Positions 21,401 to 32,443 of a stretch of 64,000 bases of DNA are shown here, piece by piece. The first letter of the stretch is position 1, and each line of letters begins with the position of its first letter. The DNA is from Takakia lepidozioides (taxonomy: Eukaryota; Streptophyta; Takakiopsida; Takakiales; Takakiaceae). Location: contig CM060734.1 in assembly GCA_030704615.1 (NCBI GenBank), positions 42,240,042 through 42,304,041 on the forward strand, in the 5' to 3' direction. The notes under the pieces are model-generated. The model saw nothing but the letters and a program-made list of their open reading frames with translations. It was not told the DNA's origin and made no database searches. The translations under genes and the position numbers were made by a program.

Positions 21401-24016
21401 TTATATCCGTACCATACCTCCAAAATAACAGACCCCAATCAGCAACTATAAAGGAAGCACAAAAAGTTTACCTCAATGCTTGCAAGCAAAATGCGCAACG
21501 CCATTTCATGACAGTATTTGCCTCTCAATGGGTAAGCACCATATCTGCATTCATCAACACAAGATTCACCATCGAACTTGCCGCTTGAATACAGCCCTCT
21601 TCAAAAAGCTTTCCAAAAACATTTGACTAACCCCACATGTCATTGGCTTGCGGGAATAAATGCCTATGTCAGAACAAACGCAAACACACCATAGAAGTTA
21701 AGGGGGTGGCAGCATTGGGCAAAATACATTATATTTCACTATGAAAATTGCAAACGGACTCATGCTGAATATATAGAATGAGAAGGCTATTAAAACACAA
21801 CTCAACAGACTGTCAAGAAAGAGGAGAAAAAAGTATTGAGTAAAGGCCACAAACTTAGAGTAGCAGACTTCGCCATTGTTCCCACATAGCACTGCCATGT
21901 CCGTTGCTGTGCACATAAGGAGGCCCCCGTCTGAAACTGACTGCACTGCTGAGTCCAAAAAGATGGAGGGTGACCCATATGGATCGAGGTCCACCTGAAA
22001 CATATATAATTCCTGAATTGGTGGGACAACAGGAAAATGCCACAAAATGCTACCACAAATGCCTTGACCTAGCCACCACTATTACCAGAAGAACATCCCC
22101 CTCCTGACTGGGTAACAATCTTAGTCAGTTCCATAGCAGAAGGTTCCCTTTGCAACCTCAAGCTCTAGCTTGTCACCAACATGAACATGAATTGGGGGAG
22201 GAGTGGAGGTGTTCAACAAACCCAGACTGGATACAGAGAAAGAGAGACAAGAAAAGCCAGTACATTGTATGAAGAGGTTTTGGAGAGAGATACAGGGTCT
22301 GTGTGTCTGCACAAGGACAATACCACATCGAATTCCTTTTCATGGGAGAGCATGTACAGGCGTGCATCTGCATTGAGGGCTGTCACTTTAGCCAATGCAA
22401 CCTTGCCATTCAACCGTATGTTGCGTTCACACGCCTCCACTGCCACTGTAACACATACAGGTCAACTCAGCGCATCAACCTCTCTCTGCAATGGCCAGGA
22501 CAGTCAACACCTAACCTGACCAATTGCATTGCACTGACCCCTACCCGGCCCGCTTCACTCTGTTCTCTGTTCTGTCCCTCCCATTTTCAGTGAGTATAAT
22601 AATGCTATTACCATTCCTCATGACCATGCATGAAGCTGTCACCATGCCAAATTGCTTACTTTATTGCAATTGGGCTCCTATAAGACTCTCAAGAAAGCAC
22701 CCACATCCTTCATTTGCCCAGCAACCCCGCTTCCATTTTCTTTTTAATGTTGTAAACCACTCCACCAACTTCAGAACCTTAACCCAGTCAATTGGAGATA
22801 CCTTTATCATTGTCGATGGCAACGACGGAGCCAACCTCCTCTACTTCTTTAGCATAACGTAGAGCACGCAGTCCCGAAGCTGCCAATGCCTATATGCATC
22901 ACAACCACAAACAAGGCCTCGTGAGAAAATAAACAAAGTAGCCTTGAGTTTAAGGACCATGGCATGACTGATTGCTAGCATTCAAAAATCTATCAGAAGG
23001 TTTTATTGTACCCAAAACCAACCTCCTGTACAAGTAACCAAACATACATGTCCCTGCCTGCTCAAAACAATCTACAAACCACCTAATCATGGGGTCATCC
23101 AGCACTCATTTAAATGTAATGGCCCAGGTAGTTACTAAACTACTGCAAGGCATGCCCAGATCATTATTCCTAGCCTACTAAATCTTTCTCATTTCCAACC
23201 TGGGAAGGGCTAAGGGTTTAGGGTTTAGGCTCTTTCCCAATAAAACCCCTCTATAGAGAAAGCAGAGCCAATTGAGCCAATTTTATCAATTAGCTCGGAT
23301 AAACTTTGAGGGAAACATAACATGGCTTCACTTGGTGAAATTACATCTGATTACTTTGCATTTAGGGTGGGTCCATAATTAGTCACTAAAAAATTCGAAC
23401 AGTACAAGTATCTCGAAGAAATCCGCTGGTCACAGCTGAACTGAATCTATCTTGTACTAGATGAATGAACCAACAAATTCTCCTTCTCCTACAGTCGTAA
23501 ACCCCTTTGTAAAATTACTGTACCTCAAGAACGTGTAGGGGTTTCGCTTTTGAGATTTCAGACACAGTGGCGTTGCTTGCTGTAGTGCCATCAGCAACTC
23601 TCTCACCCATTACAACCGGGTCTGTCTCAACAGCTGCGTCCTCCACATTCTGTTCCTTTCCCCCTTCTTGAGCCTCACCTTTGACGGCCACCGATTTTAT
23701 ATCGAGGGGTTCAACTGTACTAGGAGAGCCAGCAGAAGCCTGGGAATCCTGAGGTTGTCCACTCTGCTCAATTTGTCGAGTTAAGTTGGTGCGAGGAGTT
23801 GCCCTCTTGAGCGCCCTGCTCTTTTGTTCCTCCTGGCGCTTGGCAGCAAAGGCCCGCAGCACAGCTATCGAAAGATCTCTGTTCACGATCTGCCAACGCA
23901 ATTGCACCCAAATTTATGATAGATAAATGCACTTATTGACCTACACCTATGAGCACGGCTTATGAAATACCCTTACTGGTATAATCGGCACGTGGTAGGG
24001 ACCCAGATTCGCGTAG

Positions 24017-24060
<44 letters not shown>

Positions 24061-24259
24061 ATTCGTGGTATTGTACCCCAATTACCTGAGCTTTGTTGTA
24101 GAAAACGTCATTGCCGTGCAACAAAATATCTGCTTCCCCCTCTCTCAAAATCGTAGGATCTGCAGACTTCTGGGCCCCCTTCTCCACTGGGCCGCCTTTC
24201 TTTCCTTTTCCATTTCCTCTTCCAATGCCGTTGTGTTTAGTGTCAGCAACCCCAGCCAT
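18464..24259 (-). CDS. TRM1: tRNA (guanine26-N2)-dimethyltransferase
   Basis: Twelve exons on the minus strand: 24259-24086, 23889-23524, 22889-22802, 22445-22324, 21994-21855, 21544-21472, 21053-20965, 20529-20433, 20241-20029, 19512-19318, 19148-19071 and 18718-18464. Phases agree throughout, giving 1,890 bp (629 aa). The enzyme puts two methyl groups from S-adenosylmethionine on G26 of tRNAs. Visible are [17 protein letters not shown], the SAM-binding segment [18 protein letters not shown] with VVAIDNDK, the active-site block [15 protein letters not shown], zinc-type cysteines CVGCDSF and [15 protein letters not shown], and the C-terminal [19 protein letters not shown] low-complexity Ser/Glu/Lys insert fills residues ~80-170. 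The tail ends KRQKLGD. Introns carry LINE fragments. The acceptor of exon 8 (GCAAG) is the least certain. Confidence 0.95.
19595..19668 (+). mobile_element. LINE 3'-end fragment in TRM1 intron 9
   Basis: GGCACGGGGGTCTATGGCCA to CTTATGAGTACATTCGTTCT, followed by CTCTCTAC. It matches the terminal ~75 bp of the LINE family, in antisense to TRM1. Confidence 0.75.
21190..21318 (-). mobile_element. LINE fragment in TRM1 intron 6
   Basis: The minus strand reads [20 protein letters not shown] and onward to [10 protein letters not shown], matching the segment before the zinc knuckle in the LINE pieces at 47.1 kb and 50.8 kb. Same orientation as TRM1. Confidence 0.75.
23205..23230. promoter_or_regulatory. 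Telomere-like motif (telo-box type)
   Basis: TAAGGGTTTAGGGTTTAGGC in TRM1 intron 2 reads AAACCCTAAACCC on the gene strand. Such telo-boxes occur near promoters of plant translation-related genes; here it is inside an intron, so a role is uncertain. A similar GTAGGGTTTAGGG pair lies at 25909-25933. Confidence 0.4.
24018..24060. repeat. (CT)n(CA)n compound microsatellite
   Basis: About nine CT units followed by about twelve CA units in TRM1 intron 1. Confidence 0.95.
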
Positions 24260-24464
24260 GGATGACAGACCCTCACCTCTTCAGGGAGTGTCAACCGGCA
24301 AAGGGTTAGGGACGGAAGAATGAAGCCAGGTGTTGAAACTACTCGGATTCCCTTTCTTCCAAGAAAAACTTGATGAATCCAGAAGCAAAAAACAACTCGA
24401 GACTTTCGAAACACAACACCGGCGGTGACTAGGGCATGGGGCAGGCCTCGGCACTATGTTCCAA

Positions 24465-24612
24465 GCCTGTTTTGGATAGTGCCGCCTTCCATACACTAGT
24501 CAGTACAATGTATGGGGGGATCAGCAGGTGGCCATACACTGTACTGTTTAGTGTACGGCGACACACTGGGTCGCCATACACTGATCACTGTATTGTATGG
24601 CGACTGGAACAT
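24465..24612. repeat. Cluster of inverted CATACACT-type motifs
   Basis: CCATACACT, GTACAATGTATGG, GCCATACACTGTAC, GTGTACGGCGAC, GTCGCCATACACTG and TGTATGGCGAC alternate in direction over ~130 bp, about 200 bp upstream of the TRM1 start. They can form several small hairpins. Could be the end of a DNA element. Confidence 0.55.
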
Positions 24613-24626
24613 GCCCTATTCCAATG

Positions 24627-24835
24627 TTGAATAAAAACACAGAAATAAATCATTTAGCTTAACAAATCTAATAATAATTGTAAGAATAATCTATATGGAA
24701 AATTTGAAACCCATTTAGTAATATAGAGACGACATGTTGAATAAAGACACAGAAATAAATCATTTATTTTAATAAATCTAATAATAATAATAATATCTAT
24801 ATGAAAAAATTGAAACTGATTTAGTAATATTAAAA
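24627..24835. repeat. Tandem duplication of a ~107-bp AT-rich unit
   Basis: Units at about 24627-24733 and 24736-24835, each starting ATGTTGAATAAARACACAGA and ending near GATTTAGTAATAT or CATTTAGTAATAT. Noncoding. Confidence 0.85.
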
Positions 24836-25277
24836 CACTATCTTATGTTCCTCGTGAACTATGTTTGATATATCTAGAGTATGTATTTGTTAGGTTTAGT
24901 TTTTATATTGTGTTTATGTTGGCTTTAAAAATACAAAATCAACTATGATGACTAAAATATATAAACATATAATAAAAAAAAACATGGAAATATTTTTAAA
25001 ATTAACATATGATATTTCAATCTTTTTCTTCAAATTGGCATCCATACATTTGATTTGGATGAAGTTCATACTTGTTTAACCTAATCTCCATATGAACTCC
25101 CTTGTTGTTTTGTGTTGTTTTGTTTCTCTCTTCTAAGTGTTTGTCATCTCAATGTTAGTTGTTGTCCTAATCCCGGCTCAGAAATTTTGTGTGGCTTGTC
25201 AGAATGAGGCTGGTCAGACCATGGGGTCCGCCGTCTCATTAATACAGGAGCAAACTACCTTTTTTTGGGCATATGAT

Positions 25278-25396
25278 TTACAACTACCTCCATGCAGGTA
25301 ATTTTAGGATTTTCTACATGAAGGTAGTTGTAAAACCAAGCTGAAACTACCTTCATGAGAGTAGTTACATACCCACCTCCATGGAGGTAGTTGTAG
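25278..25396. repeat. Alternating ACTACCTYCATG hairpin cluster
   Basis: ACAACTACCTCCATG (25280) pairs with CATGAAGGTAGTTGT (25317-25331); ACTACCTTCATGAGAGTAGT and CTCCATGGAGGTAG follow. Five copies in alternating direction sit ~550 bp upstream of the Mutator-like transposase remnant and may be subterminal repeats of that element. The link is inference. Confidence 0.6.
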
Positions 25397-25942
25397 TCGG
25401 CGCCTACCACGGGAACCACGTTCAGGGAATGGAACCTGAGACCTACATCGCCACATCGCTATTGACCTACCACCAGATCGCAACCTCCACCATGCCAACA
25501 GATTGTAGTTTTTTTCATATATAAGAGAAACGGGGCAATAAGGATCGTTTTAATGTAGTGGGGCCCGCTGTCAGGTCTTGTCCCTTCCCTTGTGCACCCT
25601 GTTGCCTCATTACGACGAGGCCACACAAAATTCTGAGGCCCTAATCCCAAAGCTAAAACCCTACTTTTATTTTGTATGTTTTTTTGTCTCTTTGTCTAGT
25701 CTTCTGAATAACTCTCATTTCCTTCAAAATCTGGGTATTCTTATTTGCATGTTATATGTCAATCTAGTCTCATAGCTTAGTCTCATAGTTACAAGCCTTA
25801 TTTTGCTTTGTCTATTCATCTTTGTCTTTGATATACATAGATATACCATTTCATCTCATGCTTTTACCATTTATCATACAATACCCTTGAACAAATATGT
25901 AAGAGAATGTAGGGTTTAGGGAGTAGGGTTTAGATAATCAAT

Positions 25943-28247
25943 ATGGAAGATGACAACGATCATACAAATGATGCATTTGTTTATCTCTCGGACTTTCAGG
26001 ATGAGCTGGAATATGTCGCAAGTTTGGAGGAGATTTTTGAAAGTACACACATACATAGTGAGCGTCTTTCACCTCCCTTTTTTTATGAAGCATATTTTCA
26101 GCTTTCGGATATTGATGGTGGATTGGAGACAACACACGAATCTGAATTTGACGAGCACGAAGAGATCTATGGAACTTTCCATATTAACAATGATGTGGAA
26201 CCATGTGCAATGGGTGACCACCCTTCTCTATGTACTTTCGGGAATATACAGATAGAACGTTCTCCAAAATTTATTCAATTTACATCTGGAAGTAGGAGCC
26301 TCATGATTGAATGTTTAGAGGCAAATGTTCTGCCAGCATTTGTACGAATTCGTGAAGTTGATCCCAATTTTCGACCATCTACTCATAATCATGGACGTCC
26401 TATAGATGCAAATGATCCAAAAGCCATCCTTGAAAAATAGAAAAATCTTCAATACAACTATAAGGTGCATTATTTTGAAGGAGATAAGAGTTTAATTCCG
26501 AGAACTGATGCGAAAAATAGGCTTGAAAAATTGGGTGTCCATCATTGCCGAAGCTCACATTCAAAATGGTGACAATCACTTACCATTGTATCAAACGTTT
26601 GCTACGGTAAAGAATACTTGGAGCACTGATGGAAGACAAGGTGGTATTCCACCATCATTTGTCAAACAATGTATTACATCATATAGGGTATGTTACAAGT
26701 CGTTTTGGGACGAGGTTTACAATGTTTCCCAAGAGTTTTGGAGATGACCCTTGATGAAATTTGCACGAAACATGGTAGGTTGAGACGTGTGAAGTATGCA
26801 AAAACACGTGAGACGAAACACATTACGATATTTCAACGTCATCGAAGTGGAAAAAAATGCAATCGAAAATGGACCAAGAATGCCCCACAAGATACGTCAC
26901 ATGATAGATGGGCAAGAATATCAAAAAAATGCAATTTTGAGTTTTTCCTCAAAGTTGTGGTTCGTTTACAAGAAGAAAGGGACAGTGAGAAGACCAATCT
27001 TGAAGAACCAGTCACTATATATAATGTTCATAATAAGCATAGTGGACATCGTCCCGGGTCTGAGGGTGACAAGTTTTTTCTACCGGTGCATCCTAATGTG
27101 ATTGCTTTTGCAATGGAGAATTTGACTCGAATGGTATCAACTTCAACGGTTGCGCTTGCAAGTACGAGGGAAGACCAAAACATTCAAGCTATGGTTTCCG
27201 AGTTGGAGCATGATACATACCGGTTTTTCCTCATTCCTAAAGAAGTGGAGCAATTGGCTTATTCAATGCGGTTGAATGAAAGTTTCTCGCTCGAGTGTAC
27301 CAATCTGAACTAAGTTCAGCTCGAGAAAAAGTACTGTCAGTCACTGTATCTCAGGCTCATCCTCTTCACTTTGAGAGTTCCAACCTGGGGAGTTCAGTCT
27401 TCAAATGTACACATTGGAAATCAAATCAGACCCAAATTTGGAGACCATCTCGATCAAATTTAGCAGCTTAATGTTTAAGCAGGTGGATGCCTGGAAGTAC
27501 TAACGCGGTCGTCAAATCAGTCAGTCGAGCCAAGGGTCGTCACCAGCACTGCACCAATGATAAATTACATAAGAACACTTAGTGTCAATTTCAAGACTAG
27601 TGTTTGGAATAAAACGAGAAAAAAATAATGATCAATAAAGGAAGGCAAGTCATGGACTTACGTGTAGTTGGAAGCCATCCTACAAACAACCTTGTATAAT
27701 AATTGATATTCCTTTTGAGTCTCGCATGTTTATAATAAGTTGATGGATTGTGGTAGATGCATTGTGTGCCGACGATAATTGAGATGCCGCTCAAGTAGAA
27801 GTATCTAGACTTCAACAACAAATGAAGGTTATTTTTTATCAACCTTATTGTCCCACTCATCGCGACCCAAGGAAAAGGCCATTTGTTGCGGTTATACAAG
27901 ACGATTTCATGGCGACTAATGCTAGAAGCTTTTCTAGTAGACAATCATGGGCATTTGATTCTACCTTCCAAACAAATCAATATGACCTTCCATTGTATGT
28001 GGCCGTTGTCCCAAATCAAACGGGTCGCGGCATGTCAGTGTTTTATATGCTATGTTCCAAAGACAAAGATAACGGACAAGAATGGATGACGATAAAGCTT
28101 GCCTTAAAGAGTGTGTTTTCCAATATTGGGAATGTGAGACCTTCAGTCATTGTCATACACAAATGCAAGACAAATGTCAATTCCATTAACACGGTCGTGG
28201 GGGGTGATCCAGTGAGACCAAGGATGAATTATGGACGATTTTTCTGA
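25943..28247 (+). pseudogene. Mutator-like (MULE) transposase remnant
   Basis: Three open stretches run in order. The first, 25943-26440 (165 codons), starts at an ATG and is acidic. A stop at 26438 and others follow. The second, 26690-27313, ends in a region typical upstream of MULE cores (KFFLPVHPNVIAFAMENL). The third, 27822-28247, has the DDE-fold start WAFDSTFQTNQYDLPLYVAV and GMSVFYMLCS. In this family the first Asp is in the DST block, which is present; the second is expected in VIDK, but the sequence reads VIHK. The C-terminal SWIM/zinc part is missing. The copy is inactive. Confidence 0.75.
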
Positions 28248-28249
28248 TT

Positions 28250-28654
28250 TGTTAACAAAAATGGATGAATGATGATAAATGCAAATCATATTCTGTGGAT
28301 GAATCACATGCTTTGTTTTTTGTTACAAAACAAAACATTCATAGAAGCTCTGGTCGAGGTTCACATTTCTGGGAGGAAGATGCAGCATGTTGGTTTTACT
28401 GTTTTCACAGAGATGTTTCTGTTTAGTCCTGCGAAAAACTTGAAACTTTCCATAGAGAGAAACTTTCTTCATGCCAGCTATTCCTTGGTGGAACCCTGTG
28501 ACAACGTGTTCCGAAGCTTTACTGCTGGTGTTTGTTGCATTGTTATAATCATGCGCCCATAAATGGCAGGCCACTGTGTCTCGGGCATTTCTATCTCAAC
28601 TCCACACTTTTCCAGAGTTTGAAGGGAAGGGCCTCAGTTTCTTTTATGCATGTT
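28250..28654. other. No gene recognised
   Basis: Separates the transposase remnant from the decayed DYW tail. A 97-codon frame (28269-28562, plus) has no recognisable motif. Confidence 0.4.
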
Positions 28655-29103
28655 TACTCTTTTCACCACAAGAACAAACCTTTGCTTGAGAGCAGTGAAA
28701 GGTTGGCATCTTGTACAACAATTGTTTGCCCAACAATCTTTGAAATGAGCTTGGTGGCTGTGTGGTGGTCACTACAGACACACGGGTTTTTGATGACAAG
28801 GGAGAGGCGTCCCGGGGTGGGGGGCTGGGGGGGCGTGGGTGTGCTGATCAGTGCAAACCAGCTTCTCAGTGTGATGCCGAAGATATTTCTTTCTGCTCCA
28901 CCTCCACATCATGCGACACAAAGTGTGCGTCAGGCACGTAACAAGCCTCTTTAATCGGCCTGGACAATCTGTCCAACTCAGCACGGATGCGATTAGTTGA
29001 ATGTATGCCTCTCAATGTAGCTGTGCCCTGACTGCTTAATCCCGCTTTCCTCCAAATTTTCTCATCTTTGCTTTATCGTGTCACCGAGGCGCAGACTAGA
29101 TAT
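28655..29103 (-). pseudogene. Decayed E2/E+/DYW tail of the adjacent PPR gene
   Basis: Continuing past the stop at 29104 the minus strand still holds, in shifting frames, E/E+ residues (AELDRLSRPIKEACYVPDAH near 28960), HTEKL in place of HSEKL (about 28875), then VCSDHHTATKLISKIVGQTI (about 28760) and VCSCGE near 28665. The DYW deaminase of related editing factors needs an HxE plus two zinc Cys of CxxCH; here the second Cys of that motif reads His. Stops and small deletions separate the pieces, and an ~80-bp unrelated G-rich stretch sits in the middle. The catalytic tail is dead. Confidence 0.85.
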
Positions 29104-31434
29104 TCAATAAGCTGCAGCATCCTGTGGATCCAATTTGAGAAGGCATTTTGCCGCATGTTCTGCTAGCTCTATATCATCATAATATCTGCAGGCACCAAGC
29201 AAGGTCCTCCACACCAAATCGTCTGGTTCAATTGGCATGTTGCAAATGAAGTCCTCTGCCTTACCCAATTGGCCTGCGCGGCCAAGAAGGTCTACCATGC
29301 AGCCAAAATGCTCCACTGTAGGACTGAGACCATGATCTACACTAATGGAGTTGAAGTAGTGACAGCCCTCATCCACTAGGCCCACACAGCTACATGCAGA
29401 GATAACAGATGTAAAGGTGATGACGTTTGGTTTCAAGCCTTCCTGTTGCATCTGTTCAAATAGTTCCAGGGCTTCCCTCGCACACCCATGCTGACAATAT
29501 CCTGCAATCATCACATTCCAAGAGACCACATTTCGTTCAGCCATATTCTCAAACACTTGGTGTGCATCATTCATGCTTCCACATTTTGCATACATATCAG
29601 TAAGGGCAGTCTCCAGAATGATATCAGGCGCAATTCCAGCTTTGATGATGTTGGCATGGACCACTTTGCCTTTTCCCAGGGCCGCCAGGCTTGCACACGC
29701 GTTAAGAACACAAATGAATGTGACCCGGTCAGGTGTCATAGCTGCCTGCATCATTTCCTCATAGGTCTCAAAAGCCTCCCTGCCACGCCCATGCTGAGAA
29801 TATCCTGCGATCATCGCATTCCATGAAATCACATTTCGTTCAGCCATTTTATGAAATACTTGCTGTGCATCCTCCATGCTCCCACATTTAGCATACATGC
29901 TGACAAGAGTATTCTCCAAATTTATGTATGACTGAATTCCAGCTTTGGTGATGTCAGCATGGACCTCTTTGCCCTTTTCCAGGGCTGCCAAACTGGCACA
30001 AGCATTAAGAACACAAATGAAAGTGACCTTGTCAGGTGTCCCCCCTTCCTGTCTCATTTCCTGATAAGTCCTCAAAGCAGCTATATCACACCCATGCTGA
30101 GAATATCCCCTGATCAACACATTCCATGAGACCACATTCCTCTTTGCCATGTTGTCAAACACTTGACGTGCATCCTCTGTGCTCCCACATTTGGCATACA
30201 TGTCAACAAGGGTATTCTCCAACTTCATAGAAGAAGCGATTCCAGATCTAATGATGTCAGCGTGCACCCATTTGCCCTTTTCCAGGGTTCGCAGGCTTGC
30301 ACACGCATGCAGCATACAAATGAACGTGACCTTGTCAGGCATCACCCCTTCCTGTCTCATTTCCTCATACATCTCTAAAGCCTCCCTTCCACACTCATTT
30401 TTTGAATATCCTGCAATCATCACATTCCATGAGACAGCATTTCGTGCCGACATAGTGGTGAACACTTGATGTGCATCTTTCATGCTCCCACATTTGGCAT
30501 ACATGTCAGCAACGGTATTCTCCAAATTCACATCTGGTGCAATTCCAGCTTCGATGATGTCAGCATGGACCTTTTTGCCCTGTTCCAGAGCTGCCAGGCT
30601 GGCACATGCATTGAGGACACAAATGAAAGTGACCTTGCTGGGCATCACCCCTTGTCGTATCATTTGCTGATACAAGTTTAAAGCCTCCATACCAGACCCA
30701 TGCTGAGCATATCCTGCGATCATTGCAGTCCATGAGACCACATCTTTTTGAGGCATATTGTCAAACACTTGACGTGCATCTTTCATGTTCCCACATTTGG
30801 CATACATGGTAGCTAGGGCAGTCTGGAGGATGACATCTGCTCTAATGCCAGCTTTGATGATCTCATCATGGACCTCTTTGCCTTTCTGTAGGGCTCCCAG
30901 GATGCAACACACCTTGAGAATGCAAATGAATGTGACAGTGTTGGGTGTCACCCCTTCCAGTAACATTTGCTTATAGATCTCGAAGGCCTCCTTATGAGAC
31001 CCATGCTTGGCATATCCTGTCAACAATATATTCCACGTGAACACATCTCGTTCAGGCATTTTGAGAAACAGTAGGCGTGCATCCACCACACTACCACACT
31101 TGACATACATGTTGACAATGCTGTTGAGTAAGAAAACGTTTGGCTTGAATCTACTTCTAATAATGTGGGCATGCACCTGCTTTCCCTCTGCCAGGCCTCT
31201 TGTCTTGATGCATTCCTGTAAGAGACAGAGATAAGTATGGGAGTCTAGAAAAATGCCTCCTTGATTCAAAATGTGCAGAGCCTCTTTCAATTGTCCTGCC
31301 TTGCATAGTGTCCGCACATCCCCATGAATGCAAGAACCGTTCTTATTGACTTTCTCTCTTGCTCCTCTTTCTAAACTGATGGTCATGGCAGACGTCCCTG
31401 ATTCAAACAGCTGTGCCCCATGCAACCCTGCCAT
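29104..31434 (-). CDS. PLS-class pentatricopeptide repeat protein, truncated
   Basis: An intronless 776-codon frame starts at the first ATG after an in-frame stop. The N-terminal ~45 residues could be an organelle targeting sequence but are not strongly typical. Next comes LKEALHILNQGGIFLDSHTY, then six repeats of the MYAKCG type (MYVKCGSVVDAR, MYAKCGNMKDAR and so on), each in a P-L-S triplet, and the closing CMVDLLGRAGQLGKAEDF and VWRTLLGACRYYDDIELAEH (E1). Such proteins bind organelle RNA, one base per repeat, and with a DYW domain carry out C-to-U editing. The frame ends at a TGA inside E1; the rest of E and DYW lies downstream in pieces. It may still be expressed as a PPR-only protein, or be a recent pseudogene. 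Confidence 0.85.
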   Translation of the reverse strand: MAGLHGAQLFESGTSAMTISLERGAREKVNKNGSCIHGDVRTLCKAGQLKEALHILNQGGIFLDSHTYLCLLQECIKTRGLAEGKQVHAHIIRSRFKPNVFLLNSIVNMYVKCGSVVDARLLFLKMPERDVFTWNILLTGYAKHGSHKEAFEIYKQMLLEGVTPNTVTFICILKVCCILGALQKGKEVHDEIIKAGIRADVILQTALATMYAKCGNMKDARQVFDNMPQKDVVSWTAMIAGYAQHGSGMEALNLYQQMIRQGVMPSKVTFICVLNACASLAALEQGKKVHADIIEAGIAPDVNLENTVADMYAKCGSMKDAHQVFTTMSARNAVSWNVMIAGYSKNECGREALEMYEEMRQEGVMPDKVTFICMLHACASLRTLEKGKWVHADIIRSGIASSMKLENTLVDMYAKCGSTEDARQVFDNMAKRNVVSWNVLIRGYSQHGCDIAALRTYQEMRQEGGTPDKVTFICVLNACASLAALEKGKEVHADITKAGIQSYINLENTLVSMYAKCGSMEDAQQVFHKMAERNVISWNAMIAGYSQHGRGREAFETYEEMMQAAMTPDRVTFICVLNACASLAALGKGKVVHANIIKAGIAPDIILETALTDMYAKCGSMNDAHQVFENMAERNVVSWNVMIAGYCQHGCAREALELFEQMQQEGLKPNVITFTSVISACSCVGLVDEGCHYFNSISVDHGLSPTVEHFGCMVDLLGRAGQLGKAEDFICNMPIEPDDLVWRTLLGACRYYDDIELAEHAAKCLLKLDPQDAAAY

Positions 31435-31439
31435 CCAGC

Positions 31440-32440
31440 CTCAGAATGATTGGAAACTGTTGTTAGCCAAATGCCTTGGTTGTAATTGTCTGCGCATGGT
31501 AGAATAGCATTGAAATGGTAAAAATACCAACTGGAGAATAGGCACATGCACAGATTTACAACTACATGAAACAGCCAATGAGTGTACATGAACTACAGGC
31601 GTTCACAATTAATGTAGACTCGCATTATTGATGGCACCTGCATTCAACATGTGCAACATGATTACCTAAGGGTGGCCTTGCCATTGGTAGCGAAGAACAG
31701 GAGTCGTGATTCAAAATATTCCATCAGGACATCTCAGCCTCTGTCCTTGTGCTCCAGCATTGCATCTCTAATGCTGCCCTGCGGTCTCAGCAGGCTGCCC
31801 ATCACATCACTAATGTCAGCCTGCAACTTTCCAGTAAGCTCTCTCGAACAATTACATCTCTCCTCGCCACATCTCTCTATTCAATTCAAGTGTCAAAATC
31901 TCTCCCAGCAAGGAAAATCCTTGTGGTGGAAACAACACAAGTCCTTTCACTGCCTACTTCACATAGCACATGGCAGAGCTTTGGGTAACGCAGAAAGCCA
32001 GTTGGCCATGCAAACCAAAAGCTCAAAGGTCCACTTCTCCGAATTCTGTAAGTTAACACGCAATTGGGTGGTGAATTATCTTTCCAAAACAAGAAAAATA
32101 ATGGAAGCCAATACGGAGTGCGAGCTCTGGATCAAACGCAGCTGCATGCCATATGAGATTCAGAACAAGAACAGAGGAACATCCAGCGCAGGGCACAAAA
32201 CCCACTTCCAAAACACTCGGGGATCTCACGAGAGAGACAGTCTCGTTGCTGCTCCTGCTTTCTCAAACCTTCATCTTTTCTGTACTAAGAATACTTTAAA
32301 ATTTGAACATAAAGTGTATTAAAATAATTGTCATGATATAGGTCGTCTTCTCCATCGCGCCCTAACATTCACACCTCCCCAAGTTTATGGACCCACAGAA
32401 TCGAAGCGTTGAAAGCACTGGAGATCTCTAATACTTAGTC
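31440..32440. other. Intergenic between PPR and TRAPPC6 genes
   Basis: Divergent promoter region. A 223-codon plus-strand frame at 31651-32322 has no family motif and a composition like random sequence. Confidence 0.5.
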
Positions 32441-32443
32441 AGG

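Noticed and set aside
31651-32322. 223-codon open frame on the plus strand
   Set aside because: No recognisable domain, Ser/His/Lys-rich random-looking composition, and it sits in the divergent promoter region between two genes.
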